From assembly GCA_021234155.1 (NCBI GenBank), contig JAJEKV010000102.1:3618449-3682448 (forward strand): a stretch of DNA of 64,000 nt, written 5' to 3'. Below are positions 43,708 through 54,295 of the stretch, piece after piece. The position numbers and the translations under genes are program-made. This DNA is from Isoetes taiwanensis. Taxonomy: Eukaryota > Streptophyta > Lycopodiopsida > Isoetales > Isoetaceae. The notes under the pieces were generated by a model. The model did no database searches. It was not told where the DNA came from and worked only from the letters and a program-made list of their open reading frames with translations. Position 1 is the first letter of the stretch. Each line of letters opens with the position of its first letter.

Positions 43708-45340
43708 AGGGCCAGGTTCCACTATCGGCAATGGCACTTGGGAGCAAAATCTCAACTGCGGCTTCCTTCTGTGACCGTGTAGATCGAAGCAAACTTCAAG
43801 ATAGAATGGATGAAATTGGAGTCCCTCTTGCTCTAAAAGAAGCAGTAGCATGCCTATACAAGAAAGTCTTGATAGAGCTCTCATTTCCCCTTCACTCTGA
43901 CACACAGGTACATAGCACCATAGGAGTCAAGCAGGGCTGCCCCTGCTCTCCAGCGCTCTTTGGACTTTTTATTGATGAAGTTGAATCCTGGCTTGAAAAT
44001 GAGAGTGGAATTGGAGCTGAAATATGTGGTCATGTTATTAAACTGCTACTCTTTGCTGATGACATTGTGCTCGTCTCTAGAACTCAATCTGGATTGCAGT
44101 CTCACCTTGATATCTTCCATGACTTACGTAAACATAAAAGGTATATACGTTAATCATTCCAAATCCAAAATTATGGTATTTGGATCACGCTCTCCCGCTG
44201 ATTTTTCAATTGGAGGTGTTGCTCTTGAAGCGGTTATGCAATACAAATACCTGGGAATTGAAATGTGTTCTAACTATAAGTGGACAGCAGCAGCATCTAA
44301 GAGGGCAATAGGTGGCTTACGAGCACTGTTTGGTATGCTTCAGGTATGTGAGCAAAATAATCTGGAAGGGTGGCATTTACGCAAGTTGCTCTTTGGTACA
44401 CCGGTATCTTTGTATGGATGCCCATCTTGGGCACTGGATTAGCAGTCAGAGTGGACTAAGCTAGAAAGAGTACAAAAATTCCTCCTCCTTAAAGAATTGG
44501 GAGCAAAAGCCCAAACACCTTACATTATGCTCCTAGCTGAAACAAGATTTGTTCGATTGGGGTTGATGCTCTATGCCGGTGTTGCATTACTTGAATAGAA
44601 TCTAGCATCTTGACCCGAGCGGTTTCAATCTCAAAAGCTTGTGCATTCTCAAGGAAAACTAAATGGATGGTATCTTTGCGGTAATTAAGTGGGCAAACAA
44701 ATGGGGTATTTCACTGGCGGTTGGCCACATGAATGGGAAAAAGCGCAAGCATTTGTGTTAGCAAAGGCGGGTTGCCAAACTTTGGCTAGATTGTGACAAA
44801 AGTGTAAAAGCATCCTTCTATAAGAAGGAAATTAATAATCTTGCCACCTATTGTGAGCAGCCATATCACGGGGTTACATCTAAGATTGAGCTTAAGGAAA
44901 ACCATTTCCGAGTGCGACTTTCTTCCCATCACCTTGCCATTGGCGGTAGATAGCAAGGCTTAGAGCGTAAAGATGGGCTATGCCTATACTTTTGGTGAAC
45001 CATGATTGAAGATGAAGTACACACCTTCCTTTCTTGTCCATCATATGAACATGTTCGAGATGCTTTTGATATCAGGGCTGATAATCTTGCAGACTTGTTT
45101 AGTATACATCCAAATAGATTAGGGGCATATTTGAAATTCATTTTTAAGGAAAGGACAGATGTTATACAGTTGTATGAGCACATGTCATTGCTTGAGAATT
45201 CTGGCATATTTAATTACATATTGGAACCTTCGCCTATAGACCATGTTGTTGCCTAAAAACAACAAATGTAAATCTTTTGCCATATGGACCTGAGGGTCCT
45301 CCAAAATGGCATCATTAATATATTGATTGATTGATTGATA
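43708..45340 (+). pseudogene. 5'-truncated LINE with reverse transcriptase remains
   Basis: RT motifs: GVKQGCPCSPALFGLFIDEVE (about 43924-43985, motif B region) and LLLFADDIVLVSR with the catalytic Asp-Asp at 44058-44063. A second frame (44156-44440) continues SKSKIMVFG, YKYLGIEM and LYGCPSWALD, the RT thumb region. The C-terminal frame 45002-45256 has IEDEVHTFLSCPSYEHVR, a zinc-binding-like LINE tail. The 3' end is a short ATTG repeat (about 45325-45340). Homology to the duplicated locus stops at 43707, marking the 5'-truncated junction. Stops and frameshifts make it inactive. The clade cannot be fixed by eye. Confidence 0.85.
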
Positions 45341-46433
45341 CTAGGCCTATACCAACTCACCACACATCCATTGGGCAAAACATTTGCCTTACATGTACAC
45401 TTTGTAGGCATGATATAATCCCACCTTAGGAAGTCTAGGTCGCATGGCAACTCTAGGGACATTGCTTTTCAGCCTTACCATCCTAGTGCCACCTACCATG
45501 ATTTTTTATTATTTTGTTTAAGTTCCATACTAGACTAATCTTGTACAGATTAACTAGCTTCTCCCGCAGCCAAAGTGGTGAACACATATAGGCTTTTAAA
45601 TTCTACCACGTCGAGGCAACTTCCAAATATAAATGATATTGGCAAGGTTTGAACCCATGACCAAATATACATTTATTTTGGCATTACTAGACCTATACCA
45701 ACTTCTGCAGCACATCCGTTGGGCCAAAACTTTTTTGCCTTACATGCACACTTTGTAGGCAGGATATAATCTCACCTTAGGAAGTCTAGGTCCCAAGGGC
45801 AACTCTAGGGGAATTGCTTTTCAGGCTCACCATCCTAGTGCCACCTACCATGGTCCCCTTGATTTTTTATTACTTTGTTTAAGTTCCATACTAGACTAAT
45901 CTTGTCTGGACTAGACTAGCTTCGCTTATACCATTGCCTTGTTTACAGCCAAAGTGGAGGACAAATAGGCTTTTAAGTTCTACCCGCGTCGGGATCATCA
46001 TCATTATACCCCTAGTAACCAACTTCCAAATATAAATGACATTGGCAAGGTTTGAATCCATGACCAAATATACATTTATTTTAGCATTACTAGGCCTATA
46101 CAACTCACTACACATCCGTTGGACAAAACTTTTGCCTTATATGCACACTTTGTAAAAGGGGATATAATCCCACCTTAGAAAGTCTAGGTCCTAGGGGCAC
46201 GGGGGGCATTGCTTTTCAGCCTCACCATCCCTAGTGCCACCTACCATGGTCTCCGTTGATTTTTATTACTTTGTTTAAGGTCCATACTAAACTAATCTTA
46301 TCTGGACTAGTTAGTTTATCCCAAAACTACAAAGCCAGAGGCGATTAAAGTGGAGGACACATATAGGCTTTTATGTTCTTCCACGTCGGGGATCAGCATC
46401 GTATACGCCTAGTAACCAATTTCTAAATATAAA
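45338..46433. repeat. Tandem array of approximately 390-bp monomers, left part
   Basis: Copies begin with GCATTACTAGRCCTATAC at about 45338 (partial), 45685 and 46083. Shared blocks: GATATAATCCCACCTTAG, GCATTGCTTTTCAGCC, AGTGCCACCTACCATGG, TTTGTTTAAG and CCAAATATAAATGACATTGG. The array continues at 52750 after CACTA element 2. No coding capacity. The TTTGAACCCATGACC block resembles a tRNA T-loop only weakly. Confidence 0.9.
46431..46433. other. Left target-site duplication (AAA) of CACTA element 2
   Basis: AAA before CACTACTAC, repeated at 52750-52752. Removing the element and one AAA restores the monomer sequence CTAAATATAAATGACATTGG seen elsewhere in the array. Confidence 0.8.
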
Positions 46434-46540
46434 CACTACTACAAAAACTACAAAAATAGGTCTAAATGGCACAAATTAATGCGTACATATGGCATTTATG
46501 TGCCATTTGTTACCTTTTTCCCATCATATATACCCTAGTA

Positions 46541-46861
46541 GGGTGAAAGCATGATACGGTGTACCACTTTTGGAACCCTCAAAAGTACCTTCACTGGGTA
46601 CTTTTAAAACTGGTACTTTTTGTTTTTTCTTCTCATTAAAATCAATTCAAAACTTTTGAATTGAAGGTCAATAACATGTCAATCTATAGTATTAAAGGAT
46701 AACAATACTATTAGAGACTAAAATTAATGAATCAACTCTCAAACTTATTGTTTATTGAGACATTTATGCAAGTTCACAGTACCTAGTGTTGGGTACTTTT
46801 TTGGGTAGTTTTGCACTCCCTAAAAGAACTTTAGATGGTACACCCTAGCATGCTTTTACCC
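46541..46861. mobile_element. MITE-like element, 321 bp
   Basis: Terminal inverted repeats of 25 bp (46541-46565 and 46837-46861) match at 22 positions, starting GGGTGAAAGCATG and ending CATGCTTTTACCC. AT-rich, non-coding, with internal GGGTACTTTT repeats in both orientations. It lies between the first and second copies of the CACTA terminus. No clear target-site duplication. Confidence 0.65.
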
Positions 46862-46962
46862 GGTAACCAACTTCTAAATATAAACACTACTACAAAAAAA
46901 CAAAAAATGGGTATAAATGGCAAGTAACCAACTTCTAAATATAAACACTACTACAACTAGTC

Positions 46963-49900
46963 AAAAGCGTTTGATTACTTTTTATAAAAATTACATGTTT
47001 TGATAATGTTCTTTTTTGCTTGTGTAATTTATAATAAAAAGTATGTCATCAACGGCCGATTGCTAATTTCTAGTTACAAAATAAAAGTGTAGTTTTAGTC
47101 TTCGAATGCTTGGAAAGACATTAGAATCTCAAAAACATGGCAATAATATATAATATTTGCAATATTATATGATGATTGGACTTGCGTTGCTTGCTGGGCT
47201 TTTCGTCGAGCATGCACTTAAATCTAAAGGTAAAAAACTTGTGCACGCATAGAAATGTATGGATGGTCATAATGCTTGCATGCATACACATATTGACAAG
47301 CGCATTTTCCACAACGATATCCTTGTAGTTAGATAAATTGATGCGCAACAATATCCTTGTAGTTAGATACGTTGATGTGACATGTGTTTGCTCCAAATTA
47401 ACAACAGCCAATGCTTGCTTTGCTTTATCTTGCCTTGGATATGTATCTCCAATGCACTATGTGTAAAGGATTTTAGTGATCTTTGATTGTCAAAAGAGTA
47501 GCAAAAACAAACCAAAAAGAGTGATCATTTATTGTGGTGTATTATTTCTTGAAGTACAAGGTAGGGCCGCAGGAATGTACATACTAAACAAAGCAACAAA
47601 GGGCTGTGTTATATTGGTACTTTAGGAACCAATGCCATTTTCTCTGTTACCCTTCGTTTCCCATAAAAATGTTGTACAAAAGTTACCAAGAATGGCTGGT
47701 AAATGTTCCATCGTCAATGGTAAATAAATGGCACCCTACAAGCTCATACAGTGAGGTCTGCGCCTTTCTGTTGCATAGTTCCAAAGCAAGCGATGAATCA
47801 CCAATTTCAACAAAATGGTTACCACATCTTGTATAACAAAAAAGCTACTGCTGATTCATACACTTCCACTTTTGCGAAGGCAACTCAGACCAAGAAAAAC
47901 CACCTTCAAAGGCCACTCCAAAATCTTGAATTCAAGACCGCTAAAGTTACCAAAGTCAAAGGCAACATAAAGCTTATATTTCACACCTTTTATAGTATTA
48001 ATTTCAAGCTGCATACTTGGTATGAGGAGTCTCTTCTAGCTTTCTTGATCCTACCATGCTATCAAGTTCCACTAAAAAAACACGGAGCTCAAAGCTCTGT
48101 AGTTCAATTAAAAAAGTTGTCCATGGAATTCTGCCAACCAATTATTGCTTTCACGGAAGTGGGAATCGATGATGAAGAGTAGCAACATCTTGAAAACACC
48201 ACCATTTCTTAATTGTAAGAAACCAGTTTTCTTCACGACATTCCTAAGGCATAACAAAAGTCCCCTTCATAGCTGGGGACTCAAAATTATCTGCCCTTTT
48301 GCTTTCCCGATGTAATTGTAGTCTCACGCTCCTCTTTAGGAATCGATGACCATGACTAAATTATTGGAAAGTTGTAAATCATTGCAAAAGATCAAGGTTT
48401 TGTAAAAAAAGACATGAAGGATGGCTATTATCAATCCACACTTTGGCGTCCTTTATCACCCGGGAGCGTATTGGAGGCATGAAAGAGTACGTATTTACTT
48501 TCCTCTATTATGCCATCAGTCTGATATAAAAAGGTAGTTCCCATTCAAAGCAATGAAGGTTCATGGAGGGGTTGTGGGCTCGCTGAAGGTTGTGCATCCC
48601 ATACAAATCTCATGGGAAGATCATGCCATACTCCCATAACCAAAGCTTGTGTGCATAAAAGTTCCCACCTTCCATTATTCCAATGGTTACAGTGAGCATA
48701 AAGGCGGATTTAACCTTTCTTTGATGACCCAATTCTTCGGTGCTTGCAAACCCGGCCCGCGCAACCCGAGTTCTGCCATATCCGGCTTCTCTAGTATAAG
48801 CAACACAATTTCTTAGGAAACTCCATGCATGAAGCCCTAAAAATGTCGATACAATGTTCTTGAAGTGATACTTGTGGAAATTAAGCGTCGTTAAATATTT
48901 TGTTTCAAATATAGGTTGAAATTGTCTATTCTTGGAATGGTGCTTTTAATTTTGGAGATGCAATGTGGTCTAGCATGGCTCAAAGAGGGCAATGATTTTA
49001 ATCCAAGTTTACAAAGAGGATAGTGTACAAAGACAAGATGGCATGATTTACTAGAAGATGTAGAAGCGGTTTTGCGAAGATGGCGTGATTTGAAGATATC
49101 TTGATTTATAAGAGGGCATGATGCTCCAAATCTTTGAATAGAAAGGGATGAGTGGGCAACTCTATAACCATTATGATTCTATTAGTGTATTCTCATTAAG
49201 TTTGCCCAATTCATTTGGTATTGGGAAAAGGTATTTCTTACCATGGTTTTGGAATATGATTCTTAATTTGTATTGTATTCAATTTAGGTATGTTTAGCGG
49301 CATTTGAGCTGCTTGTTTGTTTTCTGGATTCTTGCTATTTGGGGCTGGTGAGATCGATCTTTGTCAATGGTTGAATTTAGAAGAGTGAATACCAAATTGG
49401 GAAGAATGTATGTCTGGAACCGATTGTGTTTCTACGATCGCCTCTTGATTGGATCGGGGGTTTTACGTAGAGTCTTTGGGGCACTAGCTGCGAGAATGAA
49501 ATGGACACCTAACCAAAGCGCTTCAAATCGGCGGAAGAACAAGCGGCCAGGAGTTCAAGCAGTGGATCTGGTACCACAAAATGGAGGTAATCCGTGGTTA
49601 TTCGAGGAGAAGATCCGGCCCAAACTCGTCAGAACCCTGTTTTCGAGCACAACTTTTTCTGTTTTTTCCTCGAGCCTTATTTCGACCTTGGGCCGGGATG
49701 GCAAAACAGGAGCTTCCAACAAAATGCGGCGAAAATCCCCTCACGTCAAAATTCTTCGGGGTGATTCGGCTTGGCTGGATTACGTGTGACCATCAGCCAA
49801 TGGAGGCTAGCAAAAGGCATGCATCGATTTTTCTTCTTGAGTTTTTCTTTGGCGTGATGTAGTGTTGTAGGATATGCGATTAGATGTAGTGTTTTTTTGA

Positions 49901-50399
49901 GAGTGATCTTTGTGGCCGTGGAGCGAGCATAGTGAAGGGCAATGGTGAAGAGCGTGGATGCCTTGCGGAGTCTGCGATCAAACGCCAATGGTCATGTGTA
50001 GCGAAAAAGCATGCCGTGGATGCCTTTCTTACAGTCTGCAGTCGGCGCCAATGGTCGTATTGTAGCAATTCTGCACCTTTAGCAAATTTCCATGGGTCCT
50101 TGCCTCCCAAAAGCGAAGGCCCTTCATTTTGGCATAAAAGGAGAATATTCCTCCATCAGCGGTAATAATAAAAATGAAAACTTCCCATTAAGTATAAGTA
50201 TAACAAAGCATTGGTATTCTCAATGACCTTTATAAATATGAAATACTAGTGGCTCCATATTGCTGCCTTCCTTCCTAGGTTGGTTTGATAATTATTTATT
50301 TGATGTAAATAAGCATATTCAAGCTAGCGTCCAATCATAAATATTTTACACCTTTTACATCTGTTTGTGTTAAATACCTCGTTTTTCTCTGGTTTAAGG
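46963..50399. other. Interior of CACTA element 2, unassigned
   Basis: No recognised domain. Longer open frames are 47606-47836 and 47751-48182 (overlapping, plus strand) and 49361-49789 (plus, 142 codons, basic middle section). None has a motif known to me, and none resembles a CACTA transposase. A 34-bp tandem duplication (CAACNATATCCTTGTAGTTAGATA) lies at 47312-47379. Confidence 0.4.
49361..49789 (+). CDS. Hypothetical open frame inside CACTA element 2
   Basis: 142 codons, beginning MSMVEFRRVNTKLGRMYVW, with a Lys/Arg-rich stretch (residues about 46-63) and a Ser/Phe-rich segment (about 93-110). I do not recognise it. Since other parts of the element are captured gene fragments, it could be a fragment of a host gene or a chance frame. 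No splice or promoter evidence supports expression. Confidence 0.2.
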   Translation: MSMVEFRRVNTKLGRMYVWNRLCFYDRLLIGSGVLRRVFGALAARMKWTPNQSASNRRKNKRPGVQAVDLVPQNGGNPWLFEEKIRPKLVRTLFSSTTFSVFSSSLISTLGRDGKTGASNKMRRKSPHVKILRGDSAWLDYV

Positions 50400-51320
50400 T
50401 AACAACCATGTCAAAACGGCACCTTCTAGCTCTCGTCCCCATGCATTTTGCAAGCATTAAGTAAGGACATCCATCCAGCACTTGTCACTTTTGGCACTTG
50501 CAATGAGCAATTCTTAAACTTCATTGAGACAGCACAGCAACAAATAGGAGGTCAGCCATGCAAATCTGGTAAGATTGATGGTGTAATGCCATGATCTTAA
50601 ATAAGTAGATCTAAAATCGTTGACCTCTATCTAGTAAACCCAGCATGGTTTACATGCAAAAGAATGCTTACAGTAAATGCCGTATGCCATTGGGTTCTGC
50701 CACCATACTTTTTATTGTCTCAAAACATTCTCTGACCAGTCCATCACCATGTTGAAACATATCTTACCGATCATTGCATTCCATGCAACCACATCACCGC
50801 GTGGCACCTTTGTCAAATGCTCGGCGTGCCTCCCCGGACTTCCATTTGCCATACATGTTTCACCAATGTGCTTCCCGGCACTTTGAAGTTGGAGCTCATT
50901 TTTTTATAATCATGGTGCCTGAACCTTCCACGCTCAATGGCTCTGAATTAGGTACATGCTTTCCAGCGCATTTGAAAATGTAACTTCATCTAGCTTTATG
51001 CATGATGTTTAAAAGTAACAAACTCTCCCCACAAAACATGTCGAAATCATTGCATTCCATGGCACAACATCCTGATTTGGAAAAATCACCGGTATTTCTT
51101 TGCCTCATTTTGAATACATGTGTTCACCAAAGGTGGCTCCCACAATGTCATTTAATGAAATCTCACTTTGAATAATCTTCTCATGGATGAATCTGCGGTT
51201 ATTCAATTGGTCCTATCTTGGGGCCAATGCCTTCAAGATGCTAGCAAAGGTAACATGATCTGGCCTAATTACATTTGTTGCATCCTATCTTTAGTTGCAT
51301 CTTTCTTGCTTTTCCATTCT
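50400..51320 (-). pseudogene. Captured pentatricopeptide repeat (PPR, PLS/E-type) gene fragment
   Basis: PPR proteins bind organellar RNA, and PLS types with E domains act in C-to-U editing. Read on the minus strand: DHVTFASILKAL (51262-51226), then RRFIHEKIIQSEISLNDIVG, then NQDVVPWNAMIS (51080-51041), then HAEHLTKVPRGDVVAWNAMI (ending near 50768), and WMSLLNACKMHGDES (about 50480-50427). The 'DVV-x-WNAMI' and 'WMSLLNACKMHG' signatures are hallmarks of PLS repeats and the following E region. Several frameshifts and stops are present, spacing is slightly shorter than intact repeats, and both gene ends are missing. It lies wholly inside CACTA element 2, which indicates capture of host sequence. 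Confidence 0.75.
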
Positions 51321-52599
51321 CTCCCCTTTAGTTCATCCCCTCTTTGTCAAAATTAGATCCTAAAAAGGATGATACAAGAAATGGAAGAATTGGCGATGGC
51401 AGCTAAAATGAAACAATATAAAGAAACAAAATGTTTACCCTAGAAGCGGCTATCTTTTGAGAATGATGGCGGGGAATCGAAAGAAAGCCGGAGCAGCTCT
51501 TCGCGAGGAATCGGCACACACATAATAACTCGTGACTTGGAATTTCCATGATTTTTCTGAAGCCATAGATGAAATTCAGCCCGGAAGCTTATCCGACCAC
51601 CTGCACAAAAATCCCACGGCGGCAGCGCGTGGACGCTGCGAAATTGCTTCAAAGTGTCCACTGGCGTTATTATAGCGATTCTAAAAAAACTACACAAAAT
51701 AGGTATAAATGGCACAAACTTTATATTTCCTTGTAATGATAATATGGTTTTCCAAGTATTATGGGTTGGGTTTGTGAGGGTGAATCTCAACCGTGGATCG
51801 GAGCATATCACGGAGTGCGATGCGGATCAGCGGCCAGCATCTTCTTGGAGAAAAAAATGGCGCCGCGACAAAAAGGTCTCCATAAAAATAAAACGCCATT
51901 TAGACCATGCATATCCGGATATCGCGGACCATGAGCCTTGAGCAATCGGATGGGATCATCAACGGGGGCCAGGTCTTCTTGGCCCTATTAAACAATCTAC
52001 ACTTTGCAACAAGCTTTTGCCTCCACCAAGAAGCTTTGCAATCCTCGCCGCAAGCTTTTGCCTACTCTCGCCTTATCACGCTCAAGCGACAAGCGGCGGC
52101 CCGCGGCCCGTCGCCATACCTAAACCGCCATAGCCATAAACCACAAACCACAAACCCCATAGCATACGTGGGCTTCCTGCGCTCTCTACCTACCTTCATC
52201 GCCATACTCCCTTCGCCGCCATACCTCTTCATGCCATACCTGCATCGCTACCCGGCCAAAAAAAGCGAAGGGAGCACATAGGGTTCGGCGATTACGCTCA
52301 GCTTCTAACTCAATAAGCAGTTGGCGGATGGGGTGAAGCGGGATAAGCGGGGGCATCCCAAATCATCATTGAAGAAACCGAGGGTACAAAAATTCGGCAT
52401 CATGATGGAGCATGGCGGCAACCCGGCCAATTTCTTCCATAGCGACAAATGGAAGCGAATGTGTCTCCTCATAAGCGTGAAAACCACGATGCTTGTTGTC
52501 ACCATTAAGCATATTCTATTCTAATAAAATATTGTTCGCCTGTGAGAACATCTAAATGGCAAAAGCTCCTCAAATCCTAAAATATGCAGTTCCCCATAC
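51321..52599. other. Right interior of CACTA element 2
   Basis: Open frames (51440-51811 minus; 51907-52281 plus, Pro/Ser/Tyr-rich; 52321-52524 plus) have no recognised motif. A subterminal-type motif (ATAGGTATAAATGGCACAAA) appears at about 51697-51716, about 1 kb from the right end. Confidence 0.4.
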
Positions 52600-52749
52600 T
52601 ATACACAAGCGAAATCTTACTCCACACCATTTGCATTCCAAATGAGGAAGTTTATGGCACAAATTAATGGAATTTTTATATGGCATTTATGCCATTTGTA
52701 CATATTTTCACTTTTATCTTTGCCGTTTATCCCTATTTTTGTAGTAGTG
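52600..52749. repeat. Right subterminal and terminal region of CACTA element 2
   Basis: Contains GGCACAAATTAATGG and TATGGCATTTATGCCATTT, mirroring 46472-46510 at the left, and ends TTTTTGTAGTAGTG at 52736-52749. Confidence 0.8.
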
Positions 52750-54295
52750 AAATGACATTGGCAGGTTTGAACCCTTGACCCGGATATACATTTTATTTTG
52801 GCATTACTAGGCCTGCTCAAACTCACCGCGCAATTCGTTGGGCAAAATATTTACTTTACATGCATAGTTTGTAGGCAGGGATATAATCCCACCTTAGGTC
52901 TGTCCGGGGGCAACTCTAGGGGCATTGCTTTTCAACCTCTGTCAGAGTGCCACCTACCACGGTCCCAGATTGATTTTTTATTACTTTGTTTTAAGGTCCA
53001 TACTAGACTAATCTTATGCCGACTAGTTTGGCTTATCCCTTGCGGCACGTGACCAAAGTGGAGGGGACGCATTATAAGGTTTCTACCACATCGGGGATCA
53101 TCATGCATTATGCCTCTAGTAACCAACTTCCAAATATAAATGACATTGGCAGGATTTTGAGCCCATGGCCAAATATATATTTATTTTGGCATTACTAGGC
53201 TATACAAACTCACCACATCCAGTTGGGCAAAAGCGTTTGCCTTACATGCACTTTATAGTCCGGGATATAGTCCCACCTTAGGAAGTCTAAGGTCGGGGGC
53301 AGCTCTAGGACATTGGCTTTTCCAGCCCCACCATCCCCAGTGCCATCTACCACGGCCCGTTGATTTTTTTTATTACTTTGTTTAAGGTCCATACTAGACT
53401 AATCTTGTATAGACTGGCGGCCCTTGCCTTTGGCATCCGAAGTGGATGATGACGTGTAATAGCTTTAAGTTCTACGTCGGGATCATCATTATATACCCGC
53501 AATAACCAACTTTTTTCAAATATAAATAACATTGACAAAGTTTGAACCCATGACCAAATATACATTTATTTTGGCATTACTAGGCCTATACCAACTCACC
53601 ACACATCCGTTGGGCAAAACTTTTGCCTTACATGCACACTTTGTAGGTAGGATATAATTCCAACTTAGGATCCAGGGCAACTCTAGGGGCATTGCTTTTC
53701 AGCCTCACCATCCCACAAAGTGCCACCTACCACGGTCCGGATTGATTTTTATTACTTTTGTTTAAGGTCATAGGGAACTACCCGGTCCCAGTTGATTTTT
53801 ATTTACTTTGTTTAAGGTCACTTAGGAATTAGGTCGGGGCAACTCTAGGGGCATTGCTTTTTGGCCTCACCATCCTAGTGCCACCTACCACCGCATTCCA
53901 TTGATTTTTTATTACTTTTAGCAAGGTACATACTAGACTAAACTTGTAAAGACTAACAAGCTTATCCCACTGCCTTGCGACAACCAAACTGGAGGACACG
54001 TATAGGCTTTTAAGTTCTACTGCGTGGGATCATCATCATTATGGCTAATGTAACCAGCAAATATAAATGGCGTTGGCAAGGTTTGAGCCCATGACCAAAT
54101 ATACATTTGTTTGGCATTTACTGAGCCTATGCCAGTACCTCGTTGGCCTTTCGCGCACACTTTGTAGGGCGGGGATATAATCCCACCTTAGGAAGTCTAG
54201 GTCGGGGGGAGCTCTAGGAACCTTGCTTTCATGCTCACCACCTAGTCCATACTGACTAATGTTTATTAAGCTAATATCCCTTTGCCTTCTTTGCT
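52750..54295. repeat. Tandem array of approximately 390-bp monomers, right part
   Basis: Copies start GCATTACTAGGC at about 52800, 53190 and 53574, and a diverged one near 54113. Spacing is about 385-390 bp, except that 53740-53890 carries an extra internal duplication (TTGATTTTTATTACTTTNGTTTAAGGTC region). The first bases after the CACTA end (AAATGACATTGGCAGG) continue the monomer broken at 46433. Confidence 0.9.

Larger units (their letters stand above)
46412..46962. repeat. Triplicated element terminus with host flank
   Basis: The junction 'AGTAACCAACTTCTAAATATAAA + CACTACTAC' occurs three times: at 46412-46442, 46863-46893 and 46924-46954. The first part is host array sequence, the second the element's end. 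The last two copies are tandem (61 bp apart). Confidence 0.85.
46434..52749. mobile_element. CACTA-type element 2, 6.3 kb, inserted in the monomer array
   Basis: The left end is CACTACTACAAAAA and the right end TTTTTGTAGTAGTG, perfect 14-bp inverted repeats. Homology continues inward (TAGG, TAAA, GGCA) after an extra CTACAAAAA on the left. It is flanked by AAA on both sides, and the empty site is visible in neighbouring monomers (for example 46027-46047). Subterminal repeats built around AAATGGCACAAATTAATG occur near both ends (46475, 51705, 52660). No transposase is recognisable. It carries a pentatricopeptide gene fragment (50400-51320), so it is a gene-capturing non-autonomous element. Confidence 0.85.

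Noticed and set aside
43509-44153. 214-codon frame joining host flank to LINE RT
   Set aside because: The first ~65 codons come from the duplicated flank upstream of the LINE junction at 43707. The in-frame fusion is accidental.
45640-45670. TTTGAACCCATGACC in the 390-bp monomers as a tRNA T-loop or SINE B box
   Set aside because: The B-box consensus needs a Cys-Arg core (TCRA) that is missing here. No A box or tRNA fold could be found.
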